A DNA stretch of 64,000 bases from DAOULY01 sp034414595 (GCA_034414595.1 DAOULY010000016.1:124001-188000), one strand, 5' to 3'. Positions 7,988 through 17,859 are shown, counted from the first letter of the stretch. Numbers and translations: made by a program. Notes: generated by a model not told the origin, from the letters alone.

Positions 7988-9149
7988 CATCGCCCGGGCT
8001 ACTGTTTCCACGCAACCTCTGGCGGAAAGGGCCTTCTTGGTCGGGGTCGAAATAAAGAGTTTGAGAAACACCTGGTCGCTGGACGATTCCCTGGCCGAGC
8101 TGGCGCAGCTGGCGCGCACTGCCGGGGCTGAGGTATTAGGAAGTTTGAGCCAGCGCCTTGACCGGCCCACCGCAGCCTATCTACTGGGGAAAGGCAAGCT
8201 TGAGGAGCTGGCTTCATTGAGGAAGGAGGTTGGCTATGATTTGGTCATCTCCGATGATGAGCTTTCCCCAGCTCAGCAGAGGAATTTGGAGCGGGCTCTC
8301 GATGTTAAGGTCATCGACCGCACTGCTCTGATCTTGGATATCTTTGCCAAGCGGGCCCGAACTCATGAAGGACGCCTTCAGGTGGAATTGGCGCAGCATG
8401 AGTACCTGCTTCCCCGGCTTGCCGGTCGCTGGCCTCACTTGGAGCGCCTCGGCGGTGGCATAGGTACCAGAGGCCCTGGCGAGACCCAGCTTGAGACCGA
8501 CCGCCGCATGATCGAGCGCAGGATTCAGAGGTTGAAGAAGGAGTTGGAAGAGGTCAGGAAACACCGCGCCATGCATCGCCGCCGCCGTGCCAGACAGGGC
8601 CTGCCGGTAGTGGCTCTGGTGGGATATACCAACGCTGGCAAGAGCACACTGCTCAATGCCTTGACCAGAGCTCAGGTCTTGGTTGAGGATAAGCTTTTCT
8701 CCACACTGGACCCCACCACACGACGCCTGACCCTTCCCAATAAGCAGGGAGTGCTTCTCACCGACACTGTGGGCTTTATTCAGAAACTGCCACCAAGTCT
8801 GATCGCCGCCTTCAGGGCCACACTCGAGGAGCTAAATGATGCCGATTTGCTCCTTCACGTGGTCGATATCACCTTGGAGAACGCCGCTGAGCAGAGCCAA
8901 ACTGTTGATGACCTCCTCAACAACCTCGGTCTGGGTCAAAAGCCGAGGGTCATAGCCATCAACAAGGCCGATTTATTGATGAGTGAAGCTGAGCTCAGCG
9001 ACGAGGTGTTGAGTCAGTATGCCGAAAAATTCGAGGGCACTGTTGAAGCAGTGGCCTTGATCTCGGCAGAGAGGGGCTGGGGCCTTGACCAATTGCTTGG
9101 GCTCCTGGCAGACATCTTGAGTCGGAAGACAAAACCTCAGTATTCTTAA
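7980..9149 (+). CDS. hflX: GTPase HflX
   Basis: HflX is a ribosome-associated GTPase that splits stalled ribosomes. The protein has the HflX N-terminal domain (LDRPTAAYLLGKGKLEEL), the diagnostic linker GGGIGTRGPGETQLETDRR, and a G domain. The G domain shows GYTNAGKST (P-loop, about residues 212-220), DTVGFI and NKAD. I chose the in-frame GTG at 7980, which overlaps dapL by eight bases and has a purine-rich GAGGGGAG just upstream. An ATG at 7923 would add 19 unconserved residues inside dapL. The spacing of the chosen ribosome site is short, so the start is moderately certain. Confidence 0.92.
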   Translation: MADIARATVSTQPLAERAFLVGVEIKSLRNTWSLDDSLAELAQLARTAGAEVLGSLSQRLDRPTAAYLLGKGKLEELASLRKEVGYDLVISDDELSPAQQRNLERALDVKVIDRTALILDIFAKRARTHEGRLQVELAQHEYLLPRLAGRWPHLERLGGGIGTRGPGETQLETDRRMIERRIQRLKKELEEVRKHRAMHRRRRARQGLPVVALVGYTNAGKSTLLNALTRAQVLVEDKLFSTLDPTTRRLTLPNKQGVLLTDTVGFIQKLPPSLIAAFRATLEELNDADLLLHVVDITLENAAEQSQTVDDLLNNLGLGQKPRVIAINKADLLMSEAELSDEVLSQYAEKFEGTVEAVALISAERGWGLDQLLGLLADILSRKTKPQYS

Positions 9150-9167
9150 GTAGAAGAGAAGAACACT

Positions 9168-10430
9168 ATGTACCAGAAAAGCACTTTGGGCAATGGACTT
9201 CGCATAATCACCAGCACTATGCCTCACACCCGTTCGGTGTGCCTGGGCATCTTCATCGGCACAGGGTCGCGCTACGAGGATTCGGAGCAGGCTGGAGTCT
9301 CTCATTTCTCGGAGCACCTCTGCTTCAAGGGTGCGGAGAAAAGAGCTACTGCCAAGGACATTGCTGAAGCTATTGAGGGCGTTGGCGGCATCATCAACGC
9401 GAGCACGGATAAGGAAGCTACTGTTTATTGGGTCAAGGTAGCCAGACAGCATTTCGCCTTAGCCCTGGATGTTCTGGTGGACATCATCCGTCACTCCAAG
9501 TTCGAAGCGGGGGAGATCGAGAAGGAACGCCATGTGATCCTCGAGGAGCTCAACATGAGCCTGGATACTCCCCACATTCGAGTGAATATGCTTATCGATG
9601 AGGTGCTCTGGCCCAATCAGGCTTTGGGACGTGATATCATTGGTACCAGGGAGACAATCGCAGCCTTAACCCGTGACACAATGCTGGGCTATGTCGGCCG
9701 ACAATATATACCTAACAATACAGTGGTCGCTGTCGCTGGCGATATCAGTCACGAGGAGGTGCTGACCTCTTTAGAGCAAGCCTTAGCCGACTGGCCTCGA
9801 GGCGTGCCCTGTTCCTGGTATCCGGCTGTCGAGGCTCAGGATCAGCCTCGACTTCAGCGTGAATATAAGGATGCGGAACAGTGCCATCTTTGCCTTGCTC
9901 TCCATGGTCTCTCGCTATTCCACCCTGATCGCTTCATCCTGGACCTGTTGAATGTGGTGCTGGGCGAGGGAATGAGCAGTCGCCTGTTTCTTGAGCTCCG
10001 CGAGCGTCACGGGCTGGCCTACGATGTACATAGCTATGTCAATCATCTCCTAGATTCTGGGTCTATGGTCGTCTATGCTGGGGTTGAGCCTAAGCATACC
10101 GAGAGCGCTATCGGGGTCATTCTCGACCAGTTGCATCGACTTGAAGAGCAAGTTCCGGAGTGGGAGCTGACCAAGGCCAAGGAGCTGGTCAAAGGTCGCT
10201 TACTGCTGCGTATGGAGGATACTCGGAGTGTCTCGAGTTGGCTGGGGTCACAGGAACTGCTTATGAACCAAATCTTTACCGTGGATGATGTGATATCCAT
10301 AGTGGACGCTATCAGCCCTGATGAGCTAAAGCGGGTGGCGCATAACCTGCTTAGCACCGATAAGCTTTGCTTGGCTATCGTCGGTCCTATTCGAGGTCAG
10401 AAGCGACTGCAGAGGCTGCTGAAGCTTTGA
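9168..10430 (+). CDS. M16 family zinc peptidase
   Basis: This 420-residue protein is a single-module M16 (insulinase/processing-peptidase family) metallopeptidase. The inverted zinc motif H-F-S-E-H lies at residues 46-50, and the third ligand is expected at Glu126 in EKERHVILEELNM, the normal spacing of 76. The inactive-type C-terminal domain with the R/Y substrate-binding region (GLAYDVHSYV) is also present. The length matches bacterial PqqL/YmxG-like members. It closes the + strand run starting at nadB and converges with the debranching-enzyme gene only a few bases away, with no obvious terminator between them. Confidence 0.92.
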   Translation: MYQKSTLGNGLRIITSTMPHTRSVCLGIFIGTGSRYEDSEQAGVSHFSEHLCFKGAEKRATAKDIAEAIEGVGGIINASTDKEATVYWVKVARQHFALALDVLVDIIRHSKFEAGEIEKERHVILEELNMSLDTPHIRVNMLIDEVLWPNQALGRDIIGTRETIAALTRDTMLGYVGRQYIPNNTVVAVAGDISHEEVLTSLEQALADWPRGVPCSWYPAVEAQDQPRLQREYKDAEQCHLCLALHGLSLFHPDRFILDLLNVVLGEGMSSRLFLELRERHGLAYDVHSYVNHLLDSGSMVVYAGVEPKHTESAIGVILDQLHRLEEQVPEWELTKAKELVKGRLLLRMEDTRSVSSWLGSQELLMNQIFTVDDVISIVDAISPDELKRVAHNLLSTDKLCLAIVGPIRGQKRLQRLLKL

Positions 10431-10438
10431 ATTCACTT

Positions 10439-12637
10439 CTACCGCGGGGGAATTACCACCTCGACGCCAGCCGTGTTTTCTGCGATCTCAAAGCTTGTTT
10501 CCTCACCGCGCCGCTGGAAATTGAGGTTTATTGTCCCAGGACCGATTCTGATGTTCTGCACCGAGACGCTCTCAAGCCAGTTCGGCAGCCTTGGGCTCAA
10601 ATAAAGACGCTTGCGGGCGGCATCCGGCTGCAAACCGAGGATAGATTGAAGGAACAAGATAACGCTGCCCGCAGCCCAAGCTTGAGGACTTGAGCTTGTG
10701 GGATACTCTGCTGGCACGGATTGAGCTTCGCGATCGCGGGCGAAGCCGCAATAGAGTTCGGGGAGACGGCTGTAAGGGAAGAACTGACTTGCCTGGAAAA
10801 GCTGTGAGAATATCTCTTCAACCTCCCAGTTATAGCCATAACGCTTCATTCCAGCGACGATCAGAGAGTTGTCGTGGGGCCAGATGCCTCCGTTACGGTA
10901 ACTCATCGGGTTGAATCTCGCGGAACGACTGCTCATGGTGCGGATACCCCAGCCACAGGCCATTTCAGCAGCGCTGAGGCGGCTGACAGTATATCTTGCC
11001 CTTTCTTCATCGAGGATGCCGCACAGGAGGCAGTGACCTGGATTTGAGGTCACCACCTCTATTGGTTTTTTATCGGGGTCGAGGGCTTGGGCCAGGAAAC
11101 CTTGCTGTTCCAGCCAGAAGTCACGGTTGAAGTTCTCCTTAAGCATCATTGCCTTTTGGCTTAATCTCCGAGCGAGTGAGACTTGGCTCTTACGCTGCAA
11201 CAGCTGAGACATTTCGCTCAACGCCTTGTAGGCATAGCCTTGGACTTCGACCAGGGCTACCGGGTGTGGCACAGGACTGCCATCGGGATAGGACAAAGAG
11301 CCACGGCTGTCCTTCCATCCTTGCTTGTTGAGCCCTCCCGGGGCGCGACTGATATATTCTATGTAGCCGTCGCCATCGAGGTCGCCATATTGTTCCATAC
11401 ACTTCAGGGCTCGCTTGGCTGCGGGCAGTAACTCTCGATAGAACTCATCGTCATCCAGCCACTTCATGACTTCGGTGAACACGATCAGGAACAGCAGCGT
11501 GGCATCCACACTGCCATAATAGGCACTGTAGGGGATCTGCCTCATATTGGCCAGCTCGCCTTTCCTCATCTCGTGAACGATTTTGCCGGGTTCCTCATCT
11601 CGCCAGTTGTCCACTTTGCTCCCCTGATGTCGGGCCAAAAAGCGCAAGGTGGTCTTAGCGAGTTCAGGATTCAGCATTAGCGTTTGCAGGGAGGTGATCA
11701 GGCTATCACGACCGAGGATGCAGGAAAACCAGGGTATGCCAGCAGCGGGCACAGGCCCATCGGGCGTTTGCTCCATGAGCATGTGCAGATCGAGGATGCT
11801 TCGCTGTAGCCAGCGATTGAACAGCTCGTGACTTGTCTCCAAGCTGGCACATTGATCACGCCAATCGTCGTAGTCGGCACTGACCTCAACCAGGCCTTGC
11901 TCGAAGGTTACTGTGCTGGGATTGTTCTTGTCCTCAGTCACCAGAATGTGGAAAGTAATAGCTTGGGGTGTTCTTGGCTCTAATGTCAGCTTCCACTGCG
12001 CCGTGGCACAACAAGGATGTAGCAGGATCATGGTTGCACTATCGGTAGCCTCCGGAATGAAAGTGCTGGGACGATGCACTAATGACTGCAAAGGGGTCTC
12101 CTCTATCTCGACCTCCGAGGGCGGAGTATCAAAAATTATCTCGGTGCGCCGCTCGACCTGATCCAAGCCGGAATAGCTCAAGACCAAACGGGAATCTGAG
12201 GAAACGGGCCGGGCGATGGTGCCGCGCTCGGTGCGCTCCAGCCCCCGAACCTCGAAGATATCGCAGAAGTCGCTGCCCAAGGTTAGGGTAAGCGTCAAAG
12301 GGACGGGAAACGGATTATGGTTATACAGGCTGATGCGCTCATGGAGGCCGTTGTCCTTTAGATAGCGGCTGCGGCGGATGCTGATAGTCCGGGCCATGGC
12401 CACATTGCCATCGGGGAGCGTTATCGTTGGATTGGCCATCTGGATGTCACAAATATAGTTTTGCTCACTTGATGAAGCCAGCAACCTGGACTTTTGCCCA
12501 TTGAGGGTCAGGTCGAAGTTACTCAAGAAGCGCATGTCATGGTGGTATAGGCCGACGCGGCGACGCCCCTCGGGCATATCCCCAAGCTCGTCTGAGACCA
12601 TCACCAGCTCGTTTTGCTTAAGCACATGGTCAGCCAA
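10439..12637 (-). CDS. Glycogen debranching enzyme-like glycosidase (amylo-alpha-1,6-glucosidase type)
   Basis: The product (about 732 residues) has the N-terminal beta-sandwich typical of bacterial and archaeal glycogen-debranching-type proteins (KQNELVMVSDELGDMPEG, then GLYHHDMRFLSNF). An (alpha/alpha)6 six-hairpin catalytic domain follows, with WFSCILGRDSLITSLQ and GWGIRTMSS / RNGGIWPHDNSLIV, which contain the acidic residues expected for catalysis. Such proteins may act on glycogen, trehalose-like or glucosylglycerate substrates, so the substrate is uncertain. The TTG chosen is three codons into the longest frame because it leaves proper spacing after the AGGAG ribosome site. It is convergent with the M16 peptidase gene and downstream of groEL on the same strand. 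Confidence 0.88.
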   Translation of the reverse strand: MADHVLKQNELVMVSDELGDMPEGRRRVGLYHHDMRFLSNFDLTLNGQKSRLLASSSEQNYICDIQMANPTITLPDGNVAMARTISIRRSRYLKDNGLHERISLYNHNPFPVPLTLTLTLGSDFCDIFEVRGLERTERGTIARPVSSDSRLVLSYSGLDQVERRTEIIFDTPPSEVEIEETPLQSLVHRPSTFIPEATDSATMILLHPCCATAQWKLTLEPRTPQAITFHILVTEDKNNPSTVTFEQGLVEVSADYDDWRDQCASLETSHELFNRWLQRSILDLHMLMEQTPDGPVPAAGIPWFSCILGRDSLITSLQTLMLNPELAKTTLRFLARHQGSKVDNWRDEEPGKIVHEMRKGELANMRQIPYSAYYGSVDATLLFLIVFTEVMKWLDDDEFYRELLPAAKRALKCMEQYGDLDGDGYIEYISRAPGGLNKQGWKDSRGSLSYPDGSPVPHPVALVEVQGYAYKALSEMSQLLQRKSQVSLARRLSQKAMMLKENFNRDFWLEQQGFLAQALDPDKKPIEVVTSNPGHCLLCGILDEERARYTVSRLSAAEMACGWGIRTMSSRSARFNPMSYRNGGIWPHDNSLIVAGMKRYGYNWEVEEIFSQLFQASQFFPYSRLPELYCGFARDREAQSVPAEYPTSSSPQAWAAGSVILFLQSILGLQPDAARKRLYLSPRLPNWLESVSVQNIRIGPGTINLNFQRRGEETSFEIAENTAGVEVVIPPR

Positions 12638-12758
12638 GTGCAACTCCTATGATGTGTTGTCCCAGTGATTATAGCTCAAAACAGCTGTTGGGGAAAGCCA
12701 GATTGTGGTGATGAGGGCGCAAATATCCCTTTGTTGCTGTAAGGTATGCTTTTCAGGT

Positions 12759-12796
12759 AAGAAATAGCTGCGGCTGTGAAGCCGCAGCTATTTCTT
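12759..12796 (-). terminator. Terminator of the groES-groEL operon
   Basis: A perfect 17-bp inverted repeat (AAGAAATAGCTGCGGCT and its complement) with a four-base loop lies 36 bases beyond the groEL stop codon. In the leftward direction the 3' arm ends in ATTTCTT, a U-rich tail inside the stem. The stem strength and position point to termination of groESL. Confidence 0.75.
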
Positions 12797-12832
12797 GCTC
12801 TCTGTCTCAAGCCTGCTTTTCAGGCATTATGC

Positions 12833-14461
12833 TTACTCATAACCCATAGGTGGGTATCCGCCGCCGCCAGGCATTCCCATTGCCTTTTCCTTCTCCGGAA
12901 TGTCGGTGACCAGAGACTCGGCAGTCAGGAGCATGCAAGCGATGCTGGAAGCGTTTTCGATCTCGGCGCGCACCACTTTAGTGGGATCGATGATGCCCCT
13001 TTCCACCATGTTAGCGAAATCATCCTTCACTGCATCATAGCCGATGCCTTTCTTGCTCTTCTTGACGGTGTCCACTACCACCGAGCCGTCCCTCCCCGAG
13101 TTGAAGGCGATCCAGCGCAACGGCTCCTCAACAGCGCGTTTCAAGATCCTGGCTCCAGTGGCCTCATCACCCTCGAGCTTGAGCTCATCCAAAGCTGATA
13201 CGGTATTGATTAGTGCCACGCCGCCGCCGGGGAGGATGCCCTCCTCTACTGCAGCTCGAGTAGCCGACAGGGCATCTTCAACGCGGTGCTTTTTCTCCTT
13301 GAGTTCGACCTCAGTAGCAGCACCGACTTTGATCACAGCTACGCCACCGGCAATCCGGGCCAGCCTTTCCTGCAACTTCTCGCGGTCGAAGTCGGAAGTG
13401 GTCTCCTCAATCTGGGCCTTGATCTGCTTGATCCGTCCCTGAATGTCCTCATCGGTGCCTTTGCCCTCAATGATCGTGGTATCATCTTTGGTGGCTACAA
13501 CTCTTCTCGCTCGCCCCAAGTCTTCCACGGTGACGGAGTCGAGTTTTCTGCCTACCTCCTCGGTGATCATCTTGCCGCCAGTGAGGACGGCGATGTCTTC
13601 CAGCATGGCCTTGCGCCTGTCGCCGAAGCCGGGCGCTTTCACGGCCAGGCAGCTAACTGTGCCCCGGAGTTTGTTGACCACTAAGGTGGCCAAGGCCTCG
13701 CCGTCAACATCCTCAGCGATAATCAGTACGTTCTTGGTCACCTGGAGCACTTTCTCCAGGGCGGGCAGGAGTTCGGCGATGGCGGAGATCTTCTTATCGG
13801 TGATCAGGATATAGGGATCATCGAGCACGGTCTCCATGCGTTCGGGGTTGGTAATGAAATATGGGCTGATGTAGCCGCGGTCGAACTTCATGCCCTCCAC
13901 ATACTCGGTCTCGAACTTCAGCCCCTTGGACTCCTCTACTGTGATCACGCCGTCCTTGCCCACCTTCTCCATGACCTCAGCGATGAAGTCACCGATCTCC
14001 TTGTCCCTTCCGGAGATAGTGGCTACCTGAGCGACCTGCTCCTTGTTTGTTATCGGAGTTGACATCTTCTTGAGTTCTTCGACTATTTTCCCCGCTGCTT
14101 TTTCAATACCTCGCTTCAGGGCCATGGAGTCAGCGCCGGCAGCTATATTCTTGAACCCTTCAGTGATGATGGCATGAGCCAGCACCGTGGCGCTGGTGGT
14201 GCCATCGCCGGCCATGTCGTTGGTCTTGCTCGCTGCCTCCTTTATCAGCTGAGCCCCCATGTTCTCAAACGGATCCTCCAGGTCGATATCCTTGGCGATG
14301 GTGACGCCGTCGTCGATCACCATTGGAGGCCCGAATTTCTTGTCCAATACTACACAACGCCCTTTGGGTCCCAGGGTGGGCTTAACCGCATCAGCCAGGG
14401 CGTCCACGCCCCGTTTTAAGGCTCGCCTTGCGTCTTCATGATAAGCTAATTGCTTTGCCAT
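12833..14461 (-). CDS. groL: Chaperonin GroEL (60 kDa)
   Basis: GroEL forms the ATP-driven folding barrel closed by GroES. The 542-residue length is standard. Visible landmarks are the N-terminal TLGPKGRCVVLD, the ATP-binding DGVTIAKDI and MAGDGTTSATVLA (about residues 86-98), and the apical FDRGYISPYF. The C-terminal tail is a shortened glycine/methionine/proline stretch (GMPGGGGYPPMG) instead of long GGM repeats. The gene follows groES by 13 bases in one operon controlled by the CIRCE element, with a strong AAGGAGGG ribosome site. Confidence 0.98.
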   Translation of the reverse strand: MAKQLAYHEDARRALKRGVDALADAVKPTLGPKGRCVVLDKKFGPPMVIDDGVTIAKDIDLEDPFENMGAQLIKEAASKTNDMAGDGTTSATVLAHAIITEGFKNIAAGADSMALKRGIEKAAGKIVEELKKMSTPITNKEQVAQVATISGRDKEIGDFIAEVMEKVGKDGVITVEESKGLKFETEYVEGMKFDRGYISPYFITNPERMETVLDDPYILITDKKISAIAELLPALEKVLQVTKNVLIIAEDVDGEALATLVVNKLRGTVSCLAVKAPGFGDRRKAMLEDIAVLTGGKMITEEVGRKLDSVTVEDLGRARRVVATKDDTTIIEGKGTDEDIQGRIKQIKAQIEETTSDFDREKLQERLARIAGGVAVIKVGAATEVELKEKKHRVEDALSATRAAVEEGILPGGGVALINTVSALDELKLEGDEATGARILKRAVEEPLRWIAFNSGRDGSVVVDTVKKSKKGIGYDAVKDDFANMVERGIIDPTKVVRAEIENASSIACMLLTAESLVTDIPEKEKAMGMPGGGGYPPMGYE

Positions 14462-14474
14462 TTCTCATCCCTCC

Positions 14475-14801
14475 TTATTTAGTGCCTTTAGCTTTGCCCG
14501 CTTTGCCTGGGCCCAGTTTGGCCAATATATCGCTCTCGCGCAGCACCAGATAATCCTCATCTTCATATTTGAGCTCGGTGCCAGCGAACTTGGAGTAGAT
14601 CACCCTGTCTCCCTTCTTGACCTCTAATGGGATACGCTTCCCGTCCTCGGAGAGTCGGCCGGGGCCGACAGCAACGACCTCTCCCTCTTGCGGCCTTTCC
14701 TTGACGGTGTCGGGCAGGACAATGCCTCCCTTGGTGACCTCCTCTCGTTCGATTGGCTTTAGAATTACACGATCAGCCATGGGCTCAAGGTTCATTGCCA
14801 T
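14475..14801 (-). CDS. groS: Co-chaperonin GroES (10 kDa)
   Basis: GroES caps the GroEL cavity. The 108-residue protein shows the family sequence from residue 6 onward (EPMADRVILKPIEREEVTKG), the mobile loop region TKGGIVLPDTVKE, and the beta-barrel block GDRVIYSKFAGTE. A lysine- and glycine-rich tail extends the C-terminus beyond the usual 95-97 residues. The ribosome site AAGGAGGTCTGG stands before the ATG; a second in-frame ATG lies two codons on. It is first in the operon, directly behind a promoter and CIRCE operator. Confidence 0.97.
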   Translation of the reverse strand: MAMNLEPMADRVILKPIEREEVTKGGIVLPDTVKERPQEGEVVAVGPGRLSEDGKRIPLEVKKGDRVIYSKFAGTELKYEDEDYLVLRESDILAKLGPGKAGKAKGTK

Positions 14802-14820
14802 CCAGACCTCCTTGCCGTTA

Positions 14821-14847
14821 TTAGCACTCTCAAGCGGGGAGTGCTAA
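14821..14847 (-). promoter_or_regulatory. CIRCE operator (HrcA-binding site)
   Basis: TTAGCACTC, a 9-base spacer, and GAGTGCTAA form the complete 9-9-9 CIRCE consensus without a mismatch. It lies between the predicted promoter and the groES start. By established knowledge HrcA binds it and represses groESL until heat or protein stress; hrcA itself is not in this window. Confidence 0.97.
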
Positions 14848-14852
14848 TAACT

Positions 14853-14881
14853 GTTTTATCATGTTATCAACGCTTTGTCAA
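14853..14881 (-). promoter_or_regulatory. Promoter of groES-groEL
   Basis: On the minus strand there is a perfect TTGACA (-35, 14881-14876), a 17-base spacer, and a TAAAAC box (-10). The box ends six bases before the CIRCE operator, so initiation would fall inside the operator, the usual arrangement for HrcA repression. Confidence 0.65.
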
Positions 14882-14916
14882 GACCTTTTTCTACAATTGT
14901 CCTTAACACAACACCC

Positions 14917-14945
14917 TTGTTCGGCTTGGATTTTCGGTCTAAAAT
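14917..14945 (+). promoter_or_regulatory. Probable uvrA promoter
   Basis: TTGTTC, a 17-base spacer and TAAAAT lie upstream of uvrA, with initiation expected about 20 bases before the start codon. It is divergent from the groES promoter. No recognisable LexA box was seen. Confidence 0.45.
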
Positions 14946-14973
14946 AAAAAGATAGGCCTTTTAAGGTAGTACC

Positions 14974-17859
14974 ATGCTTGAATCTATAGTGATCAAGGGT
15001 GCCCGGGAGCACAATCTGAAGAATATAGATGTCACCATCCCCCGTGACAAACTGGTGGTAATCACCGGCCCATCGGGCTCGGGCAAGAGTTCGTTGGCCT
15101 TTGATACCATCTATGCTGAGGGGCAGCGTCGCTATGTGGAATCGCTTTCCGCTTACGCCCGGCAGTTCCTGGGCCGCATGGAGAAGCCAGATGTGGACTA
15201 TATTGAGGGGCTGAGCCCGGCTATCTCCATCGACCAGAGAGGGACCAGCCACAATCCCCGCTCCATTGTGGGTACGGTGACCGAGGTCTATGACTATCTG
15301 CGGCTGCTGTTCGCTCGAACGGGACACCCTCACTGTCCCCAATGCGGCCGGGAGGTATCACGGCAGACGGTGCAGCAGATTGTGGATGCCATCGTGGCCT
15401 TGCCTCAGGGCAGCCGGATCATGATTATGGCCCCGGTGGTCAGGGACCGCAAAGGGGAACACCAGGCTGTATTGGAGGATGCCGGAAAGGCAGGCTTCGT
15501 TCGGGCCCGGGTGGATGGTAGAATCTACGATCTCTCCGAGGTCCCCGACCTCGACAAATTCAAGAGGCATTCTATCGAGGTGGTGGTGGACCGGCTGGTG
15601 CTGGGAGAGTCGGAGCAGAGGGGGCGCATTGCCGATTCTGTGGAGACGGCGTTGAAACTGGCCGGAGGGGTGATACTGGTCTCGGTGGTCGATGGCGAGG
15701 AGCGCCTGTTCTCGGAGCACTTCGCCTGTCCCCATTGTGGCATCAGCCTCGGTGAGATCGCTCCTCGCACCTTCAGCTTCAACAGCCCTCATGGTGCCTG
15801 CCCGGAATGCACTGGCCTCGGGGTCAAACTCGAGATCGACCCCGATTTCGTGATCCCCAATAAGGAGCTCTCCATCGCTGAAGGTGCCATCCAGCCCTGG
15901 ACTCGGACCAGTGCCGCAAGCAGCTGGTATATGTATCAGCTGGAGGAGCTGGCCCGTCAATATGGCTTCTCCACCAGAGTGCCGGTGAAGAAGCTCAGCG
16001 AGGAACAACTCAATTTGGTCCTCTATGGAGGGACTGGCGAAGCGGTCAGGTACCGCGGCCGTTATGGTCGTATTCGCGAGTATCATACTGGCTTTGAAGG
16101 GGTGATCCATAATCTGGAGCGCCGATATCGGGAGACGGAATCGGACTATGTTCGTGCCGAGATCGAGCGCTATATGACAGCCAGACATTGCCCGGTGTGC
16201 TACGGGCAGAGGCTCAAGCCCGAGTCCCTGGCCGTGACCATTGGCGACAACAACATCATCCAGGTCACGTCGATGTCCATCGTCCGCGCTCTGGAATGGC
16301 TCAAGCTCCTCGATAGCTCCGACGGCTCACAGCCGATATTGAGCGATCGAGAACAGCTCATTGCGCGCCAGATCCTCAAGGAGATCCGCTCCCGCCTCGG
16401 CTTTCTCCTCGATGTGGGACTCGATTATCTCACTCTGGACCGGCCGACGAATAGCCTTTCCGGTGGCGAGGCAGAGAGGATCCGCCTGGCAACTCAGATC
16501 GGCAGCGGTCTTATGGGCGTGCTCTACATCTGTGACGAGCCCACCATTGGACTTCATCCCGCCGATGGCTCCCGGCTGATCGAGACTCTGAAAAGTCTCA
16601 GGGACCTGGGCAACACCATCCTTATCGTGGAGCACGATGAGGCCATGATGAGGGCTGCCGACCATATCATCGATATGGGCCCAGGTGCTGGAGAGCATGG
16701 CGGTCGGGTGGTGGTCAGCGGCACACTGGGAGATGTGATGGAGTGCCCGGAGTCCATCACTGGTCAGTACCTGAGCGGGGCCAGGGAGATATCGGTGCCG
16801 CAGCAACGCCGTAAGGGCTCGGGGAAGGAGCTCGTGATCAGAGGGGCCCGGGAGAACAATCTGAAGGACATTGATGTTCGCTTTCCTCTGGGGACGTTTG
16901 TCTGCATCACCGGCGTCTCCGGTAGTGGCAAAAGCACCCTCATCGGTGAGATTTTGTATAAGAAGCTGGCCCAGGTATTCTATCGGGCGAGGGAGAGACC
17001 TGGCGATTGCGACGAAATCCTGGGCCTGGAGCACCTGGATAAGGTGGTCAATATCGACCAGTCGCCCATCGGGCGCACGCCACGGTCGAACCCGGCCACA
17101 TATACCGGGGCCTTCACCCCGATCCGCCAGTTGTTCGCCTCCGTCCCTGAAGCGCGGATGCGGGGCTATACACCGGGCCGGTTTTCATTCAATGTCAAGG
17201 GCGGGCGCTGCGAGGCCTGCCGAGGTGGCGGCTACATCCAGATAGAGATGCAGTTCCTGCCTGATGTCACCGTCCCCTGCGAGGTGTGCAAGGGCAAGCG
17301 CTATGACCGCGAGGCCCTCGAGGTTCAGTTCAAGGGCAAGAACATCGCCGAGGTGCTGGAGATGAGCGTGGAGGAGGCCTACTCCTTCTTCGAGCACATC
17401 CCGGCGATCAAGGCCAAGCTGGGCACGCTCAAGGATGTCGGCCTGGGCTATATCCGTCTCGGGCAACCGGCGACCACTCTCTCCGGCGGCGAGGCGCAGC
17501 GGGTGAAACTGGCCACGGAGCTATCCCGCCGTGCTACCGGACGCACTCTGTACATACTCGACGAGCCCACCACCGGTCTTTCCTTTTCCGATGTCGCCGC
17601 CTTGCTTGAGGTGCTGCAAAGGCTGGTTGATGCCGGCAACACCGTGATCCTGATTGAGCATCATCTCGACCTGATCAAGTGCGCTGACTACATCATCGAC
17701 CTCGGCCCCTCTGGGGGCGAGCGGGGTGGCTGGATTGTAGCTGAGGGTACTCCAGAGGAGATAGCCCCGGTCGAGGCGTCATTCACCGGGCAATACCTGC
17801 GCCGGATGTTTAATAAGCACGGTGGCGCTCACGCGCCACAGGTTAGGGAGGGGGTATGA
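14974..17859 (+). CDS. uvrA: Excinuclease ABC subunit A
   Basis: UvrA is the damage-sensing ATPase of nucleotide excision repair and loads UvrB. The 961-residue protein has both ABC modules: Walker A GPSGSGKSS (about 32-40) and GVSGSGKST (near 650), signature motifs NSLSGGEAERIRLA and TTLSGGEAQRVKLA, and zinc-finger cysteine pairs including CPHCG, CEACRGGG and CEVCKGKRY. A minor oddity is TTGLSFSD where most UvrA proteins have TTGLHF-D. The start ATG has an AAGG ribosome site seven bases away. The stop codon overlaps the following HD-domain gene, suggesting co-transcription. Confidence 0.97.
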   Translation: MLESIVIKGAREHNLKNIDVTIPRDKLVVITGPSGSGKSSLAFDTIYAEGQRRYVESLSAYARQFLGRMEKPDVDYIEGLSPAISIDQRGTSHNPRSIVGTVTEVYDYLRLLFARTGHPHCPQCGREVSRQTVQQIVDAIVALPQGSRIMIMAPVVRDRKGEHQAVLEDAGKAGFVRARVDGRIYDLSEVPDLDKFKRHSIEVVVDRLVLGESEQRGRIADSVETALKLAGGVILVSVVDGEERLFSEHFACPHCGISLGEIAPRTFSFNSPHGACPECTGLGVKLEIDPDFVIPNKELSIAEGAIQPWTRTSAASSWYMYQLEELARQYGFSTRVPVKKLSEEQLNLVLYGGTGEAVRYRGRYGRIREYHTGFEGVIHNLERRYRETESDYVRAEIERYMTARHCPVCYGQRLKPESLAVTIGDNNIIQVTSMSIVRALEWLKLLDSSDGSQPILSDREQLIARQILKEIRSRLGFLLDVGLDYLTLDRPTNSLSGGEAERIRLATQIGSGLMGVLYICDEPTIGLHPADGSRLIETLKSLRDLGNTILIVEHDEAMMRAADHIIDMGPGAGEHGGRVVVSGTLGDVMECPESITGQYLSGAREISVPQQRRKGSGKELVIRGARENNLKDIDVRFPLGTFVCITGVSGSGKSTLIGEILYKKLAQVFYRARERPGDCDEILGLEHLDKVVNIDQSPIGRTPRSNPATYTGAFTPIRQLFASVPEARMRGYTPGRFSFNVKGGRCEACRGGGYIQIEMQFLPDVTVPCEVCKGKRYDREALEVQFKGKNIAEVLEMSVEEAYSFFEHIPAIKAKLGTLKDVGLGYIRLGQPATTLSGGEAQRVKLATELSRRATGRTLYILDEPTTGLSFSDVAALLEVLQRLVDAGNTVILIEHHLDLIKCADYIIDLGPSGGERGGWIVAEGTPEEIAPVEASFTGQYLRRMFNKHGGAHAPQVREGV

